A stretch of 64,000 nt of DNA from assembly GCA_037833965.1 (NCBI GenBank), contig AP031355.1, positions 25,631,501 through 25,695,500 on the forward strand, written 5' to 3'. Under the pieces are notes generated by a model. It made no database searches. It worked only from the letters and a program-made list of their open reading frames with translations, and was not told where the DNA came from. The DNA comes from Marchantia polymorpha subsp. ruderalis (lineage: Eukaryota; Streptophyta; Marchantiopsida; Marchantiales; Marchantiaceae). This document shows, one piece after another, positions 47,710 through 59,830 of the stretch; position 1 is the stretch's first letter; each line of letters opens with the position of its first letter. The position numbers were made by a program, and so were the translations under genes.

Positions 47710-48322
47710 ACCTTCACATATCACCTCGGCCAGTGCTGATTGCAGCTCCACGAGATGTTAGAGGGGCTGACATAGCGACCCTCCTCCAGTTTAACGGGCT
47801 GTTGGTCTTAACCGTCGTGAATCGAACAATCATTCATCCGTCCGGCCCACAGTCGGTGCTAATCCTGCCCCCCTACACGACGAGTCATTATACAAAGAGT
47901 GACTTCTGCCACCGTCCTTGTTCATATTAATTTACTCGATACCTGATGAGACCTGGTTTTCTCTCTTACCCTAATCCTCCAGAGGTTCACATTATTAAAC
48001 TTCTGTTCGTCAAGCTCGACGGCCAGAGCCCTTTGGTTCCTTCTTTCTAAGGGTGATGTTAACTTCTCATACTCGACTCGATGTGGTAACGCTGACAAGA
48101 GCTGAGGTTCCAGTTCGAACGAGTATGAAGATGCGGGAAGTATGAACGGCTGACTGATGGTACAGTATCTCGGGGGTTGCTGGAGCTGGACGGGCGTGGA
48201 ATATTCTCGGGAGTAGCCCCCGACGGGAAGTCTGACACCACAGTTACACCGTGTCAGAGGTTACCCGTAGTCGGGGGCAGCCTTCGTCCGGACCTCGAGT
48301 TTAAGCACATGTGAGCAGAGGA

Positions 48323-48342
48323 GCCCCCAGCCCCCAGCCCCC
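48323..48342 (-). repeat. C5-run array (G-quadruplex/i-motif candidate)
   Basis: GCCCCCAGCCCCCAGCCCCC on the plus strand, with more G/C runs nearby, gives three closely spaced G5 runs on the minus strand. Confidence 0.6.
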
Positions 48343-48423
48343 AGAAGCAGCGGGGGCAGTCGAGTCCCCAGGAAGCCGTTGTTCTGTGCTTGTGCTTGTG
48401 CCGGTTGTGCTCCAAGGTCTCAG

Positions 48424-48453
48424 GCCAGCCGGCCGGACGGCCGGCCGGCTGGC
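48424..48453. repeat. nearly all-GC palindrome
   Basis: Arms GCCAGCCGGCCG and CGGCCGGCTGGC are exact reverse complements around GACGGC. The 12-bp stem is almost pure G/C and would be very stable. Confidence 0.85.
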
Positions 48454-48799
48454 ACTAACTTGACGTCACTCCCGCATGCTCCTCTCTCGTGTACACGGCC
48501 GGCTCCAGTTTCGCCGGGGCTGTGCCGCCGAACGGACGTACGAACGTCGGCGGTTTGTTTCTTTACAAGTGGCAGTTTTCGGTTGATACGATTGACGATT
48601 GCTCGCTAAATAGTGGCTCTAGGCTTTTCTTACCGGTAAAGGCTGTCACCCTAAACAGGACGCCGGCCTCCCCAAGCAAAGCACTTCTGACCTAAGGATC
48701 AGAAATGGATGTTCTTTCTCGAGAATGAACTGGCCCTTCTGACTATACTTCAACGAAAGACATTCCAAGGCCTGAACTTAACAGCCTGACTTGAAAGTG

Positions 48800-51700
48800 C
48801 TCCGATATGTTTTCTTCATTTATTTTATGGGTAGTCAAATATACTATGATTAAATTTTGTCGTCGATAAATAGGGCAATATCATATGTGTACATCGTGTT
48901 CATGCTGTACAAACTCAGATGGCTTTATCTCATTTTCTTCCCCTTTAATATTCCTTTTCCATTTGTTTTTAGGTGTTTTATGACTAAAACCGTTATGGAT
49001 ATATGATAATATGCAGGAAACTTAACGCGGCCTCCTTTAAGATCTTCATGTTCACGACGACTTACTTACTTGCCTAATCCTACACTGATATTGAAACAAA
49101 CGATATTTCTTGTCTTTCATTTTTCTGAAGGTGTTAATCCAGATGAACTAAGATGTACAATTAGTACTAACATGTGAGCATCTTAGTATCAAATTGTCAG
49201 GTAGGGGTGATAATTTTGGGTTTCCTATCAGATAAAATCCTAAAGTTTAGGATTTAATTTGATCAGAAAACTAATTTTATCTAAAAAATAAATTTAAAAC
49301 AAATTTAAAAATATAAAATACCCAGTAATTCAAATTTATCAAGATTACGTGTCTAAGAAAATCAAACATTTGTTGATATTATATATTTTAGGCATATCAC
49401 TAAAAATTTGAAGCATGTTAATTATTGTCAAATGAATTGCTTAATACATTAAAGGTTTATGTATATAGATACAAATAACAATAATATAAATTTTTAAATA
49501 TTCTCAGACCTATACATTTCTAATGAATATTTAAGTAACAAAATTTTGAAATTATTTGGAAATAATAAAATATTTATTAAAATAATAATAAATAATAAAT
49601 AATAATTCTATTTGATAATATTTGATTTTATCTTTCTTGAAGTTTCATTTGAAAATTTTGATGTTCTTTTAAAAAAAAATCCATGTGATACATTCAAAAT
49701 TTGACATAATGTGTTATTACAAAAATGCATCAGAAGGAACAACCTGTTGATTAATAAGCATTGATTCAGGGAAAATTTGCTAATTGCTGAAATTTTCCAA
49801 GTTTAGATACTCTTTGAAATAAAAGGTACTTGCATTAGTTATGAATCTGAATTTGTTTAAACTTGCATAAAATAATTTTAAAAGCATTCAAATTTATATC
49901 AGAAACAAGTGTAAAATACATTTTTCTCTACTGCTTTTAAAAGTAACTATCAAAGTGTAAAAAAAATATGTTATGTTATTGTAAGTTTTTTCAAGGTGAT
50001 AACAATCTAGTCTTGGCATGTAGTATTTTCACAGGTGATATTTAATTTTCCTTTTTATAAAAAAAATTTAAACATACAAGGATAATTTCATTGAATTAAA
50101 TCAAATAACTGGTTTTGCAGCATTGTGTTAACATTAGTCTTTAGAATTTATGTAAATTTTAACATAAAAAATTAAATATTTTTTATTTTCTTGGAAAAAT
50201 CTAGACAAAACTATGGGTGAAAAACTTTGAATTGTGATATTTTTAAAAATTTAAGAATCGATTGATCTTAATAATTGATTTCACTGTCTGAGATGTTATG
50301 ATATTCATAATTCTTTTAATATTTTACAAAAAAGAATTTACCATAAAAATTTAAAAAAAACCTTTTATTTTTTAATAAAAATTTTTATATTATAAATTTA
50401 AAATTTAAATTTTGGTTTTGAATATCAAAAATTATATTGTTATATAAAAAAACATGATGATATAAATTTGATACAAAAATTTATTCATTTTCAGATAATT
50501 ATTTAGATTTTATTCTCAATATAATTGAGAAAGTTTTTGGAAAGCCTTTGTTGGGTTTTTTTTTAATTTGTAGAATTTTATTTAAAATAGAAAATATATA
50601 TTTGTAAAAATTATTAGAAAAATAAAATAAATATATTCAAAAAAATAAGATTATTTGATTGTGGCAAAAATAGATTCTTAATGGCAGCAAGAAATATTGA
50701 ACTTACTTCTTTGCAATTAAGAATTGCATGCCTTATATACTAAGCTATGTTAGTTTTTTGGTTTTAGAATATTTTGAAATTTGATAAAAAACACAAAAGT
50801 TTAAAAAAATTGCTTAGATTAATGTTGGTTTCATAAAATGAAATTTTGAATGAAATAATTAAAAAAAAGTGAAAAAGTTTTGTCAGTTTCGGTGAAAGCA
50901 AGGCAAGAGAGTTACATGTGTAGGAAATGCTCTTGCATCTGATCGCTGATGCTGTGCAAAGCAATAAGTCGATATTGTTTACTTTTATCAATCATTGCTC
51001 TTCACAAGGAAGAGCGAAGCTTTAGTTTTTTGTTATTTTATTCATTAGTTGACGATTGGTTTCTCCAGTTGGTTTAGCACCAGTTGAATCTAATGATTTC
51101 ACATTTTTTTAATTTACTTTAAGGAAGTAAGTTGAAGTAATGTTATGATGAAAAAAAATATTAATGAGTTAAATACATTACTATGGAAATAAATAATAAA
51201 TTTCACAATTGGTAAATCAAAATTTTAATTTCAAACACAGTTTAGTTTGAAGATTCCAAAGTTTTTTAAAAATAGTCTTGATAATAATAATTTATTTTTT
51301 ATTGAATATAAAAATTAGATATTTTTTTATATGAATTAATTTGACACTCTTTATATATATCCAAATCTATTTTTAAACTTCATTGAATCTACTTTATAAT
51401 CTTATTAGATTGACTTATGCACAGTTATTCTAAATTTCATCTTAATAATTTTTTTATGTAAAAATAAATATTCAGTCACATTTATGTTCACAATCTTTTA
51501 AATACGTTTAATCATTTTTTTTTAATTTGATAAATTTTACCTTGTATATGATTTTCAAGTTTTTTAGAAAAAATATACAAGTTTTTAAAATACATAGGTT
51601 TTTAATTAATACATCCTACATATTCAAATTCTTTTTAGATGCATCATGTACATATTTTTGTTTTATCTGATTAAGTTCAAATATTTTAGTAAATTTTCAT

Positions 51701-53450
51701 AACATATGCATTGTAATAAGTTTATATTTACCTAAAATTATCCTTTATTGATATGATAATATTCATGTTGCTTTAAGGCTTGTTCATATTTTACAAATTA
51801 TATAACTTTTGTTGAGCTAATTTTGTTGGTGTAAAAATTGATATTAATATTGAACCTCATTATAAAAAATAAATTTATTTCGATTACAATGATTTTATAA
51901 AAAATTGAAAATTTCTATTTTATAAAGATTAGTTCAGAAAAGGCTGAAATAATGAATGTAAATTTAAGAATATGTGAAAATGTATGCATAATAATATTAA
52001 ATATATATTTATTAAATATTCACTTTTAAAAATACTCTCATTTTAAATTATAAATCCTTTTATTAAATTTTCTTTGATTATATTTTATTTATAATTTTGA
52101 GATAAAAATATTTTTTATTGCAATATAAAATCTTAGATTGATAGGAATTAATGACATATATTTTTATCTGAATAAATTTTACGATTTAGATTATGAGAAG
52201 TTATTCTTATTACTACATCACTAAAAAAATTATATGATATACTAAACAAATCGGATTTAAAATGCCAATTTACTAAAAAATTATATATATTTTTTGTTCA
52301 ATACATCTTGTAGTGAGCTTTTCCACACCTTGTTAAACTTTTGACTTGATGTATGAGTTTTAAGATATTTTAGAATAATACAAGATTTCATTTTTTTTAC
52401 TTTCAAATGACCATACGAAGTGAAAGATATAAGATGTATTTTTAAAAATTCACTTCAAATTAATTACAAGCTATTTCAGAATATGATTGAACTATTAATC
52501 ATTAGAACTCCACACATTTCAAATTTGTGGAGTTGTCTATAATGTAAAAGAAAATCTTAAAAAATAAAGAATATAAGAATATATTATTATTTAAAAAATT
52601 AAACTTACAACCACGTATTTTAAATTTAAAAATTCATGAATTATGATAAATTTTTTTGAAATTATACATTCAATGATTTTAATGCTAGACTTTTTTGTAA
52701 TAAGTGATCATAAATAAATTGACAAAGCAATTTGTACAAGATGCAATCTCTATGTGTGGCAAAATTGCTCTTTGAAGTATTTTTTCAAAATTTCTTGTAT
52801 ATTTATTCATGTTATTAAAATCAAAATAATTACGTAGACTATTAACTAATTCATTGAATGATATTATTATCCTTCACTTAGCAAGATAATTAGAAAAATT
52901 CCGTTCAAAATGGTTTTATAGCATGATATAAATATCAATACATTGAATAATTTCATCGCTGATTTATATGAATAATCTTATTTTTTATTTGATATCAAGC
53001 TTGATTCATAGTAACTTTACCTGTAATGCACGACATCATATGAGCACAAACATCTGATTTTTCGGAACAAATTTTAACATCATGAGACAAAAATTTTCAT
53101 ATTCACATGAGACATGATTAACAATAAAATGATATTTATGGTGATTGATGATGAAAGATTTTACTTGAGAAATATTTGTGCCATAATATACAGTATAATC
53201 TCATGAACATATCAAAAGTGGCATCTATAAAAAAAATATAAAGTCTGAAATAATTGTTGGGGGAATTTTTGTGTCTTATTGTAGACACTTGTTTTAACTA
53301 AATGTTATTCTTGTAAAAATGATTAAATATTATTCATCGATATGAAATATTGTGTCTTAATTTGATTTACCCTTTACATTTTGTCCTTGCAAGAACTTAT
53401 TGGCTGCTTTCGTTGTTTTTGCTATGACATTATGTCTCTGATTTCTATAG
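48800..53450. other. second extremely AT-rich block (about 4.65 kb)
   Basis: An abrupt switch to A/T-dominated DNA, closely similar in texture to the block at 22690-28060: long A and T runs, no CpG-rich islets, no frame above 75 codons. Both blocks are about 5 kb, and this one is flanked by GC-rich DNA on both sides. I see no readable element coding sequence and no clear terminal repeats. Confidence 0.6.
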
Positions 53451-54291
53451 GGAAAACGTTGCAAGGGAACGAACTATTAATTGTCATGTATTATAGTCCT
53501 GGATCAGATCAGATGAATCACTGTCGATGACATAACATCGCAATGTCCAGCCAACATGCGAGCGTCGAAAACATCTTCGATCGTGTCATGCGAACTGTTG
53601 CATTTGTACCCAAAAGGGTCCTTGAAACACGAACACATGATGTCTGTATTTTGGACACACCGTACCAGATGCGAAAGTGGAAGGTAAGACCCCAAATCTA
53701 AATGGTGATGAAAGCGGAATGTGAGACGCCGCAACCAAACATTTGCATGCAGTACAAAACCAGTACATGGAAACGTAAAGAAAGGAAATTCTGCAGTGAT
53801 GGAAGAGATATGGAAGAGCACGAGCACGAGCTCGATCTCGTGAGCTTCGGCTGCCAACAGGAAACATATTTGCGCCAACGCAGATTTGTCGTCAACTTGT
53901 CACAGATCGGATATTATGGGCGAAGAAACTTCAGCGCAAGACACGAACATGGAAATGATTGAATGGAATCCGGACCTTCGTCCGGCTTCTACTTCTTCCT
54001 CTGGGATGAGGGGATGTCAAATCTCGCCAGAGCCATGTCAACGAGGCCACACTCAGCGGAAATGAATGTCCTCGTGCGCATGAGTTGTGTTGCACTCGTT
54101 AGTCATCATAGCCTCATGATTTCCGACCCCTCCTCGCCCCCTCCCCACATTGACCATTTCGACTTCGTGGAGTCGTGATGAATCCAATTATGGTTTTTTT
54201 TTTGGTCTCCTCGCCTCGGAATGATGCGATGTTTTTCGGTGTGTCTTTATTCTCTGCCGATCCCATTCCGCCCTCTAGCGCCTTTCGCGAA

Positions 54292-54321
54292 AGAGAGAGA
54301 GAGAAGGAGAGAGAGAGAGAG
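54292..54321. repeat. (GA)n microsatellite
   Basis: About 30 bp of GA repeats with one AAGG interruption. Confidence 0.9.
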
Positions 54322-54515
54322 GGCTCATTCGACCCTAGGCTGGCCATGGGCATATCTCGAGCCCGAATCATGAAAGTCGCCTTTCGAAATCATTATTCAC
54401 TATTGGCCCATGTGAAAGCGAGAACGTCGCTCATCATCTGTAGCGTTCTTTAAGATAAAAAAGCCCGCTTCCGTTGTGCAACAATGATTAAATACGACCA
54501 ACTTGGTTGCGGGCC

Positions 54516-54524
54516 TATATATAG
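54516..54524 (+). promoter_or_regulatory. strong TATA-box-like motif with no assigned gene
   Basis: CCTATATATAGAATCC is an excellent match to a plant TATA box in an otherwise GC-rich setting. The sequence from about 54545 onward would be the start of any transcript. Downstream lie CAG and CT runs typical of a 5' UTR, but no recognised coding exon. Because the motif is nearly palindromic, direction is uncertain. Confidence 0.45.
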
Positions 54525-54779
54525 AATCCACCCACGAGTCTTCATTGCATGGTGGGACAAACTTGACTCGCGGCTGCGAAAGTATTATTCCTGTAGAGTA
54601 TCTAAGCTAAGAGAATGAATTATAAACTAAAAGCTCGGACAATATCGCCGGCTGCATTTCCTTCGCGTTCTTTCTGCTCGAAGGAGTGGGGCTAGCGAGA
54701 GCAGGGCGGCATTTTTTTAATGAATCGGTCGACACATATCCACCACCAGCACCAGCACCTCCTCCTCCTCTTGCTGCCG

Positions 54780-54815
54780 CAGCAGCAGCTGCTGCTACTG
54801 CTGCTACTGCTGCTC
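54780..54815. repeat. CAG run fused to CTG run (inverted trinucleotide repeat)
   Basis: GCAGCAGCAGCTGCTGCTAC, then further CTGCTGCTACTGCTGCT. The junction forms a self-complementary hairpin of CAG and CTG triplets. Confidence 0.85.
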
Positions 54816-55092
54816 CGCTCGGTCGTCTCGTCTCGTCCCGTCTCGGCTAGCGGATCGAAGCGATCGTCAAGGGGCGCGAGGTCCCACAGCCGGGGTCGCA
54901 TGAGGTCGGCCTTCACATGGGTCAGAATATGGCGGACGATCGAACTCGATGGCCGCAGAGGATGCCCGCGCGGCCCCGTTCACATGGGTCGGAATATCCA
55001 ACACTGCGCTGCACCTCCACCGCTTTCTCCCTCTCGAGTGCCGCTCGGGCACAGACGGACATTTGAATAATATCTCTATGATCATGAACGTA

Positions 55093-55095
<3 letters not shown>

Positions 55096-55124
<29 letters not shown>
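55096..55124. repeat. (CT)n microsatellite
   Basis: About 29 bp of perfect CT repeats. Confidence 0.95.
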
Positions 55125-55126
<2 letters not shown>

Positions 55127-55364
55127 CCCTTCGTGGTCTGGCCTAGCCTGGCCTGGCCTCCTCTCCTCTCCTTGCTTCATTCCTGCCTCCTTTCCTCGCT
55201 TCCACCACCAGTCGGGGCCTATTCTTGCAACTCTGAATGATGGAAGTCGATGTCTTTTTGTTGTTCGGCCCCACACTCTCCCCTCGTCCACATTTGAGGC
55301 AGTCAGTTGCGCCTTTCTTCATTGGAGCCTTTAGAAACTGTTCATTCCCCAGGTGTACCTCCCC

Positions 55365-55365
<1 letters not shown>

Positions 55366-55397
<32 letters not shown>
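55366..55397. repeat. poly-C homopolymer, 32 bp
   Basis: Thirty-two consecutive C. A run this long is rare in plant nuclear DNA and hard to sequence, so the exact length in the assembly may be wrong. Confidence 0.95.
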
Positions 55398-57628
55398 ACT
55401 TATCCTTCGGCCTCGGGCAATTTAATTTTTCCCACCGTCCCATCACTCTGTCTTGTTGCTGGATGCGCTTGTTTGTATGAGAGAGAAAGAGAGTCAGAAC
55501 CATCAATCCATGAGGAGAGGAGAGACGGGGGCTGAACGAGGTCTCGAGGTCTCGAGACCTCTTGCCTCCTCCTCTATTCCCCGCCACTCGAATGAGGACG
55601 CTGGGGTCATAGGGGGGAGACCGGTTTCGGTTTCGGGGGTATTGTTTATTGCTCTGGTCGATCGTACAAGGTTCATATTCCCTCGGAAGAAATCTGATTT
55701 CTCTTCGATTATTTATTGCTGATCTCGAGTACTAGGCTCATTTGCTCGTGGTGGAGGAGAGCTGTTCGGTTTATTCTATTGGGATCGATTGTACTGGATT
55801 GTACATCTGGGTACATGTTTATCTGCTGGTGCAGATGCTCTGCGCTCAGCTTCTGCGGATCCGCTTCTCCGTGGACAAAGACCCGATCTCAATGTCCATG
55901 TCCATTTCCACTTCCTCATATCATCTCATCTCATCATCTCACTCCACGCCCTTGCACAAACTTGCCTTCCCTGTACTTTGGATCCTTAAATTTAATGCTC
56001 CCCTCTCTCCAAACTGACTAGGGAAACAAAAGGTGTGCGTGTGAGTGAAGCCGAGGTGGCGAGATTGAGCAGTTCCCAAGAGATTCTGCTCTGAAAATTT
56101 TGTCCCCAAAAATTCTCCATCATATGCACCACACAGCCACTCTCCCACATCCTTCTCCAGTAGCTGACCCCAATCGAGTAGTAGGATCGTAGACGAAGAA
56201 TCTATCCTTTTCTACTCGCAACGAGTCTCCATCCAACCCCATCGATGTTTTTTTAAAGCACCCCCTTCTAAACGAGGCATTGATGAAGGTCAGATCCAAA
56301 GTATACATTACGACACGCCAATTATTTTTGCTGAACGCTCCGAACTAAAACTCGCTGATTATTTGACTTCCTTTTTTCATTTGCAGAGTTTACAACCTGG
56401 ATCGGAACTGAATTATAGAGTAAGGATTTAATGCGGAAAAGATCATGGACAAATTGAGAACCTCTCTCGCAGCCGACTGGGGTCCTCCATGGCTGAATTC
56501 CAAAACAACTTTTGAGGATTTATCCCGATCTCCACTCGGAACAAACGCCTCCTTTTAAGACGCGTAAATTAAATATTCGATTCAGACGCCCAACGTAAGA
56601 TCGAAAAGAGAACCGGTAAATCTGAATTGCGAGGGATGATACAGGGGATGGTGCAGGGGTAGGGGTGGGGCTCGACCCAGCCAGCGGGCGATCGGTTCGG
56701 GCCGAACCGGAGGACTGGCAGGATTGATTGGGGTATCCCGAAACTTCGGGTCAACGCGGTCAAAGGAAGGGTACTCCGTATTTTTAGCATCATCTTCCGT
56801 GGCCGCGTTTATTTTTTCTTCGATTATTTACCGTCGGGGCCTCCAGCAAAGTATGTCTCCATTCCCGACAATCTCTGGCCCCCTGCCGTAACTGTCATCA
56901 ACATTCATGGTCATCATGATGGGGCCAACACCGGCACCAGTCCATCGATGATGTGTCGGTGCTCGGCCATGAGATGGGCATGCCCATTCCATTTGCCCTC
57001 CCATCACCTCGGGACCGGCGACCAAGGCTCGGAGAGCTCGAGAGTCCCCAACATCGTCTCGATCCCCTACAGTACTACTGTACTGTACGTGAGCATGCCC
57101 AACGTAAAAGGGGACGCCGTTGCGACGGAGCAAACGAAACGAGCGGAACTAACGGACGGACCGTCACGGCAGAGAGGCGGGGTCCACCGGGTAAAAATCG
57201 ACCCTAAACTAGCCGGAGATTGGCACGACGCGGTTCGTCGCGACGCGAACGGAAGCACGCCGGGAAAGACCGTACAATCGCGGGTCAGGGTCTAGGGGCC
57301 TGACACGAAGCGGCCGTCCATGCTCATCGGCTCGGCCTGCTTTTGCTTTCATCACCACTTTCATCATAGAGCCTCATCTCCACGTCAGACTGACCTCACT
57401 TTCCAAGCATGGGGTTGGGAATAAACCCGCGGTCATTGCCCTGACCTCGCGTCGGAGTGTTCACTCGCTCCTCCCGTTCGGATAGGTTAGCGCCACCAGT
57501 AGCCGCGGCCCCCCACCCCACCGGTCCCCCGCCGGTCCCCTCTCATATCGGCGGCGCAGCTTTGAATGCTCCTACCAGGTACAGCTCACCTTATTGGCTC
57601 ATAACTTAGAGCCCTGCCCCACGGGCCC

Positions 57629-57638
57629 TCATTATATA
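57629..57638 (+). promoter_or_regulatory. TATA-like motif with an upstream reverse CCAAT
   Basis: ATTATATACC at 57629-57638 lies about 40 bp after CTTATTGGCTC (CCAAT on the minus strand) and behind a GC-rich upstream stretch (about 57505-57545). This is the order expected for a plus-strand promoter with a start near 57665. No coding exon is recognised downstream. Confidence 0.4.
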
Positions 57639-59637
57639 CCCGTAACATCTTTTGCCACTATATGCTTTCCCGGAGTGCCGTAGTCGGCCCGCGCAACTAC
57701 GTTCCTATGAGATGCCCGTTCTTTAACTGAAGCTACAGCAGAGTTCATCTTCCCGAGCAGCACGTAAGCGAGCGAGCGAGTCCCTTCGTGAACCTGGACC
57801 CTCGTTTCTGAAAATTACTAATTGCGAATTCTGAATGGCGAGATTTTGCGGATTAGCGTAGGCAGGTGGAAAACATGCGGATTAGCAGCTAAGACGGCAC
57901 TCTTGACCTGTTCAACGTGGGCCTTCTACTATGTCTATGAGGGCTTTCATCTTTCTTGGTCGGCCGACTGAATTCATGATTCGTGAAGGGACCCTGTCCA
58001 TGTCATGCCCACGTGAATGTCAACCTCGACTCATCTGCTTCCACATGGACTCCTGCAGAGAGCTCTAGGAAGGGGATTCATGGTACGGGTTAGGAATAAT
58101 CATCTTGCATGCACGAATATTTGTTGCTTTTAAAAGGAGAAAAGCAGCAGGAGCAACACAGAGCGAGCAGCTCCAGGCCTGTACTATGGTTTAGTTCTTC
58201 AATGAAACCATAACTTGTAAGAATTTATGATGGAGGAGGATGTATTCAGTGGTACTCTCCGGCAGTACTTTCTTTCTTTTTGCAATATGCAAGAATATTC
58301 AGGTACCACCAGGACAACCAGGAGAATGGAATTACCTACTGAATCATTATTTTATTCTTCTTCTCCCATTTTCTATGATTTTCTGTCTTAGTCGTGGTAG
58401 CGTGGGTGGCATCTACTTGAGTGTACCTGTGGCTGTCTTTATCCTTCGTATGCCGGACTTTCTCGTTATTTTATCCTTTCGACCCTCAATGGCCTTCCGC
58501 ACCACCAAACTTCTGTCAAATATCTTAACAACTGAAAGAGTACGAAACGATTTTCTCATTCCACGAAACGCCTTTCATGAATCATCATCAAGGTTTTCTT
58601 GTCAGGTCATTCATTAACTTGTTGGAAAATTTCGGATGCATCGAAGGATGGAGAGGCCACGATGAAGAAATTAAGCGACATTGAAACTACGGAATTGGAA
58701 GGTCATACGACGTTACAGTTGTGTTCCTCTTCGTACGAAAATGAGCTATGAGCCGAGATCCTAAACGTCCATCGGGGAAGGAAACCAGTGTTTCCTTTCA
58801 ATTGAGTTATAAGGAAGAGTCTGGTCCTTTAGATATGTTTGACTGGCTCTCAAGTAAGGGATGCTTTATTCGTAAGTTGGTTCTAACAATCCGTATCGAT
58901 ATGGGCACTTTAAGACGAGGTTGAACTGGTTCGATGATGAAACACATGTGTGTCTAGCCTAATTAATTTCAATTAATTAGCCTCCTTGGATAGCTTGATG
59001 GCTCTTCACGATAACTTTTTTGACATCATTCTCTTCGTTCATCTTCATGATTTTTAATTTCACAATACTTAAAATATTAACAATACATCCCATACTGTGT
59101 GACGTTGAAATTGTACGCGGGATACACAATCACAGTCTTCTATCTAGCAGGCATGGACAACGGGTTGAAGGGGATAAGGATGTTGAAGTATGGACGTTGA
59201 ATTTGGTTGAATGTTTTTCTCTTTCTTCAGATATGTAAAATAGTAATGGTTGTCTACATTTAAAAATCACGGTTGCTGATTGTCCTTTCATTATATACTC
59301 ACATTCCTCTCCTTGGAGATGATTAATTCTACAGAAATAAACTATAATATCAATTATTTTATCAGTCCACCAGATTGGTATTACATCACGTAATCATTCC
59401 ATGTACTTCAAGTCTACCAGATTCATAACTTTACCGTATGCTTAGGGATTCAGTGCTTGTCTTATCTTTTCTGTGTAATTAGGGACACAGTGCATGAAAT
59501 CTGCATGCCGTCCATCCCACATTTCAGTCAAGTAGTTGGAGATACCAGGTCAGAGTCGGAGTTGAGAAGCTCTCTTTCTCAACAGCAACCATGTCAGGCT
59601 GTAGATGATCAAGTGGTACAGTCACAGTGAGGAAGGC

Positions 59638-59702
59638 TGAAGGTGAAAGGCCCCAACTCCAGGGTCGTGGCCTTTCACTTGGGTTGAGGCATTTCACCTT
59701 CA
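59638..59702. repeat. inverted repeat with an extra internal arm
   Basis: Left arm TGAAGGTGAAAGGCCCCAAC (59638-59657) pairs with GTTGAGGCATTTCACCTTCA (59683-59702) at 18 of 20 positions across 25 bases. The loop also contains GGCCTTTCAC (59669-59678), a second possible partner for the same left arm. Two alternative hairpins are therefore possible. Confidence 0.8.
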
Positions 59703-59802
59703 ATAATTAACCTGCATGTCACCAACTAATCATGAAATTTGAAACGGGGATGAGTTGTCAAAGTGCAAAAAAGCTGAATCATCTCCCACAATGTTGACAA
59801 AT

Positions 59803-59830
59803 GGCTGGCTGGCTGGCCAGCTGGCCGGTC
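59803..59830. repeat. (TGGC)n with self-complementary end
   Basis: TGGCTGGCTGGCTGGCCAGC followed by TGGCCGG; a short tandem repeat that folds back on itself. Confidence 0.8.

Larger units (their letters stand above)
44280..48800. other. GC-rich, low-complexity block without a recognised gene
   Basis: CpG-rich DNA with many long overlapping frames on both strands (for example 46449-47084 and 46490-47008), whose translations are Pro/Ser/Arg/Cys-rich and mutually antisense, hence composition artefacts. It is packed with trinucleotide and other microsatellites, G-runs and one GC-only palindrome. This texture is common in the long UTR or promoter regions of plant regulatory genes, so it may belong to a non-coding transcript or to a gene whose coding exons I could not recognise. 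Confidence 0.45.
53450..57800. other. second GC-rich block, promoter-like, no recognised gene
   Basis: CpG-rich DNA carrying TATA-like motifs (54516-54524, 57629-57638), CT/GA/CAG microsatellites and a 32-bp poly-C tract. Frames up to about 125 codons (53504-53878 minus, 54720-55070 plus, 56948-57295 plus) are repetitive or antisense to one another and match no family I know. A long-UTR regulatory gene or a non-coding transcript is possible. Confidence 0.4.

Noticed and set aside
50650-50770. tRNA-like or organellar look of the segment around TATACTAAGC
   Set aside because: No acceptor stem, anticodon arm or T-loop consensus could be built.
58240-58617. 125-codon plus-strand frame with hydrophobic N terminus after an A/T-rich promoter-like motif
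   Set aside because: No family resemblance, no consistent membrane topology and no splice context; kept only as a note.
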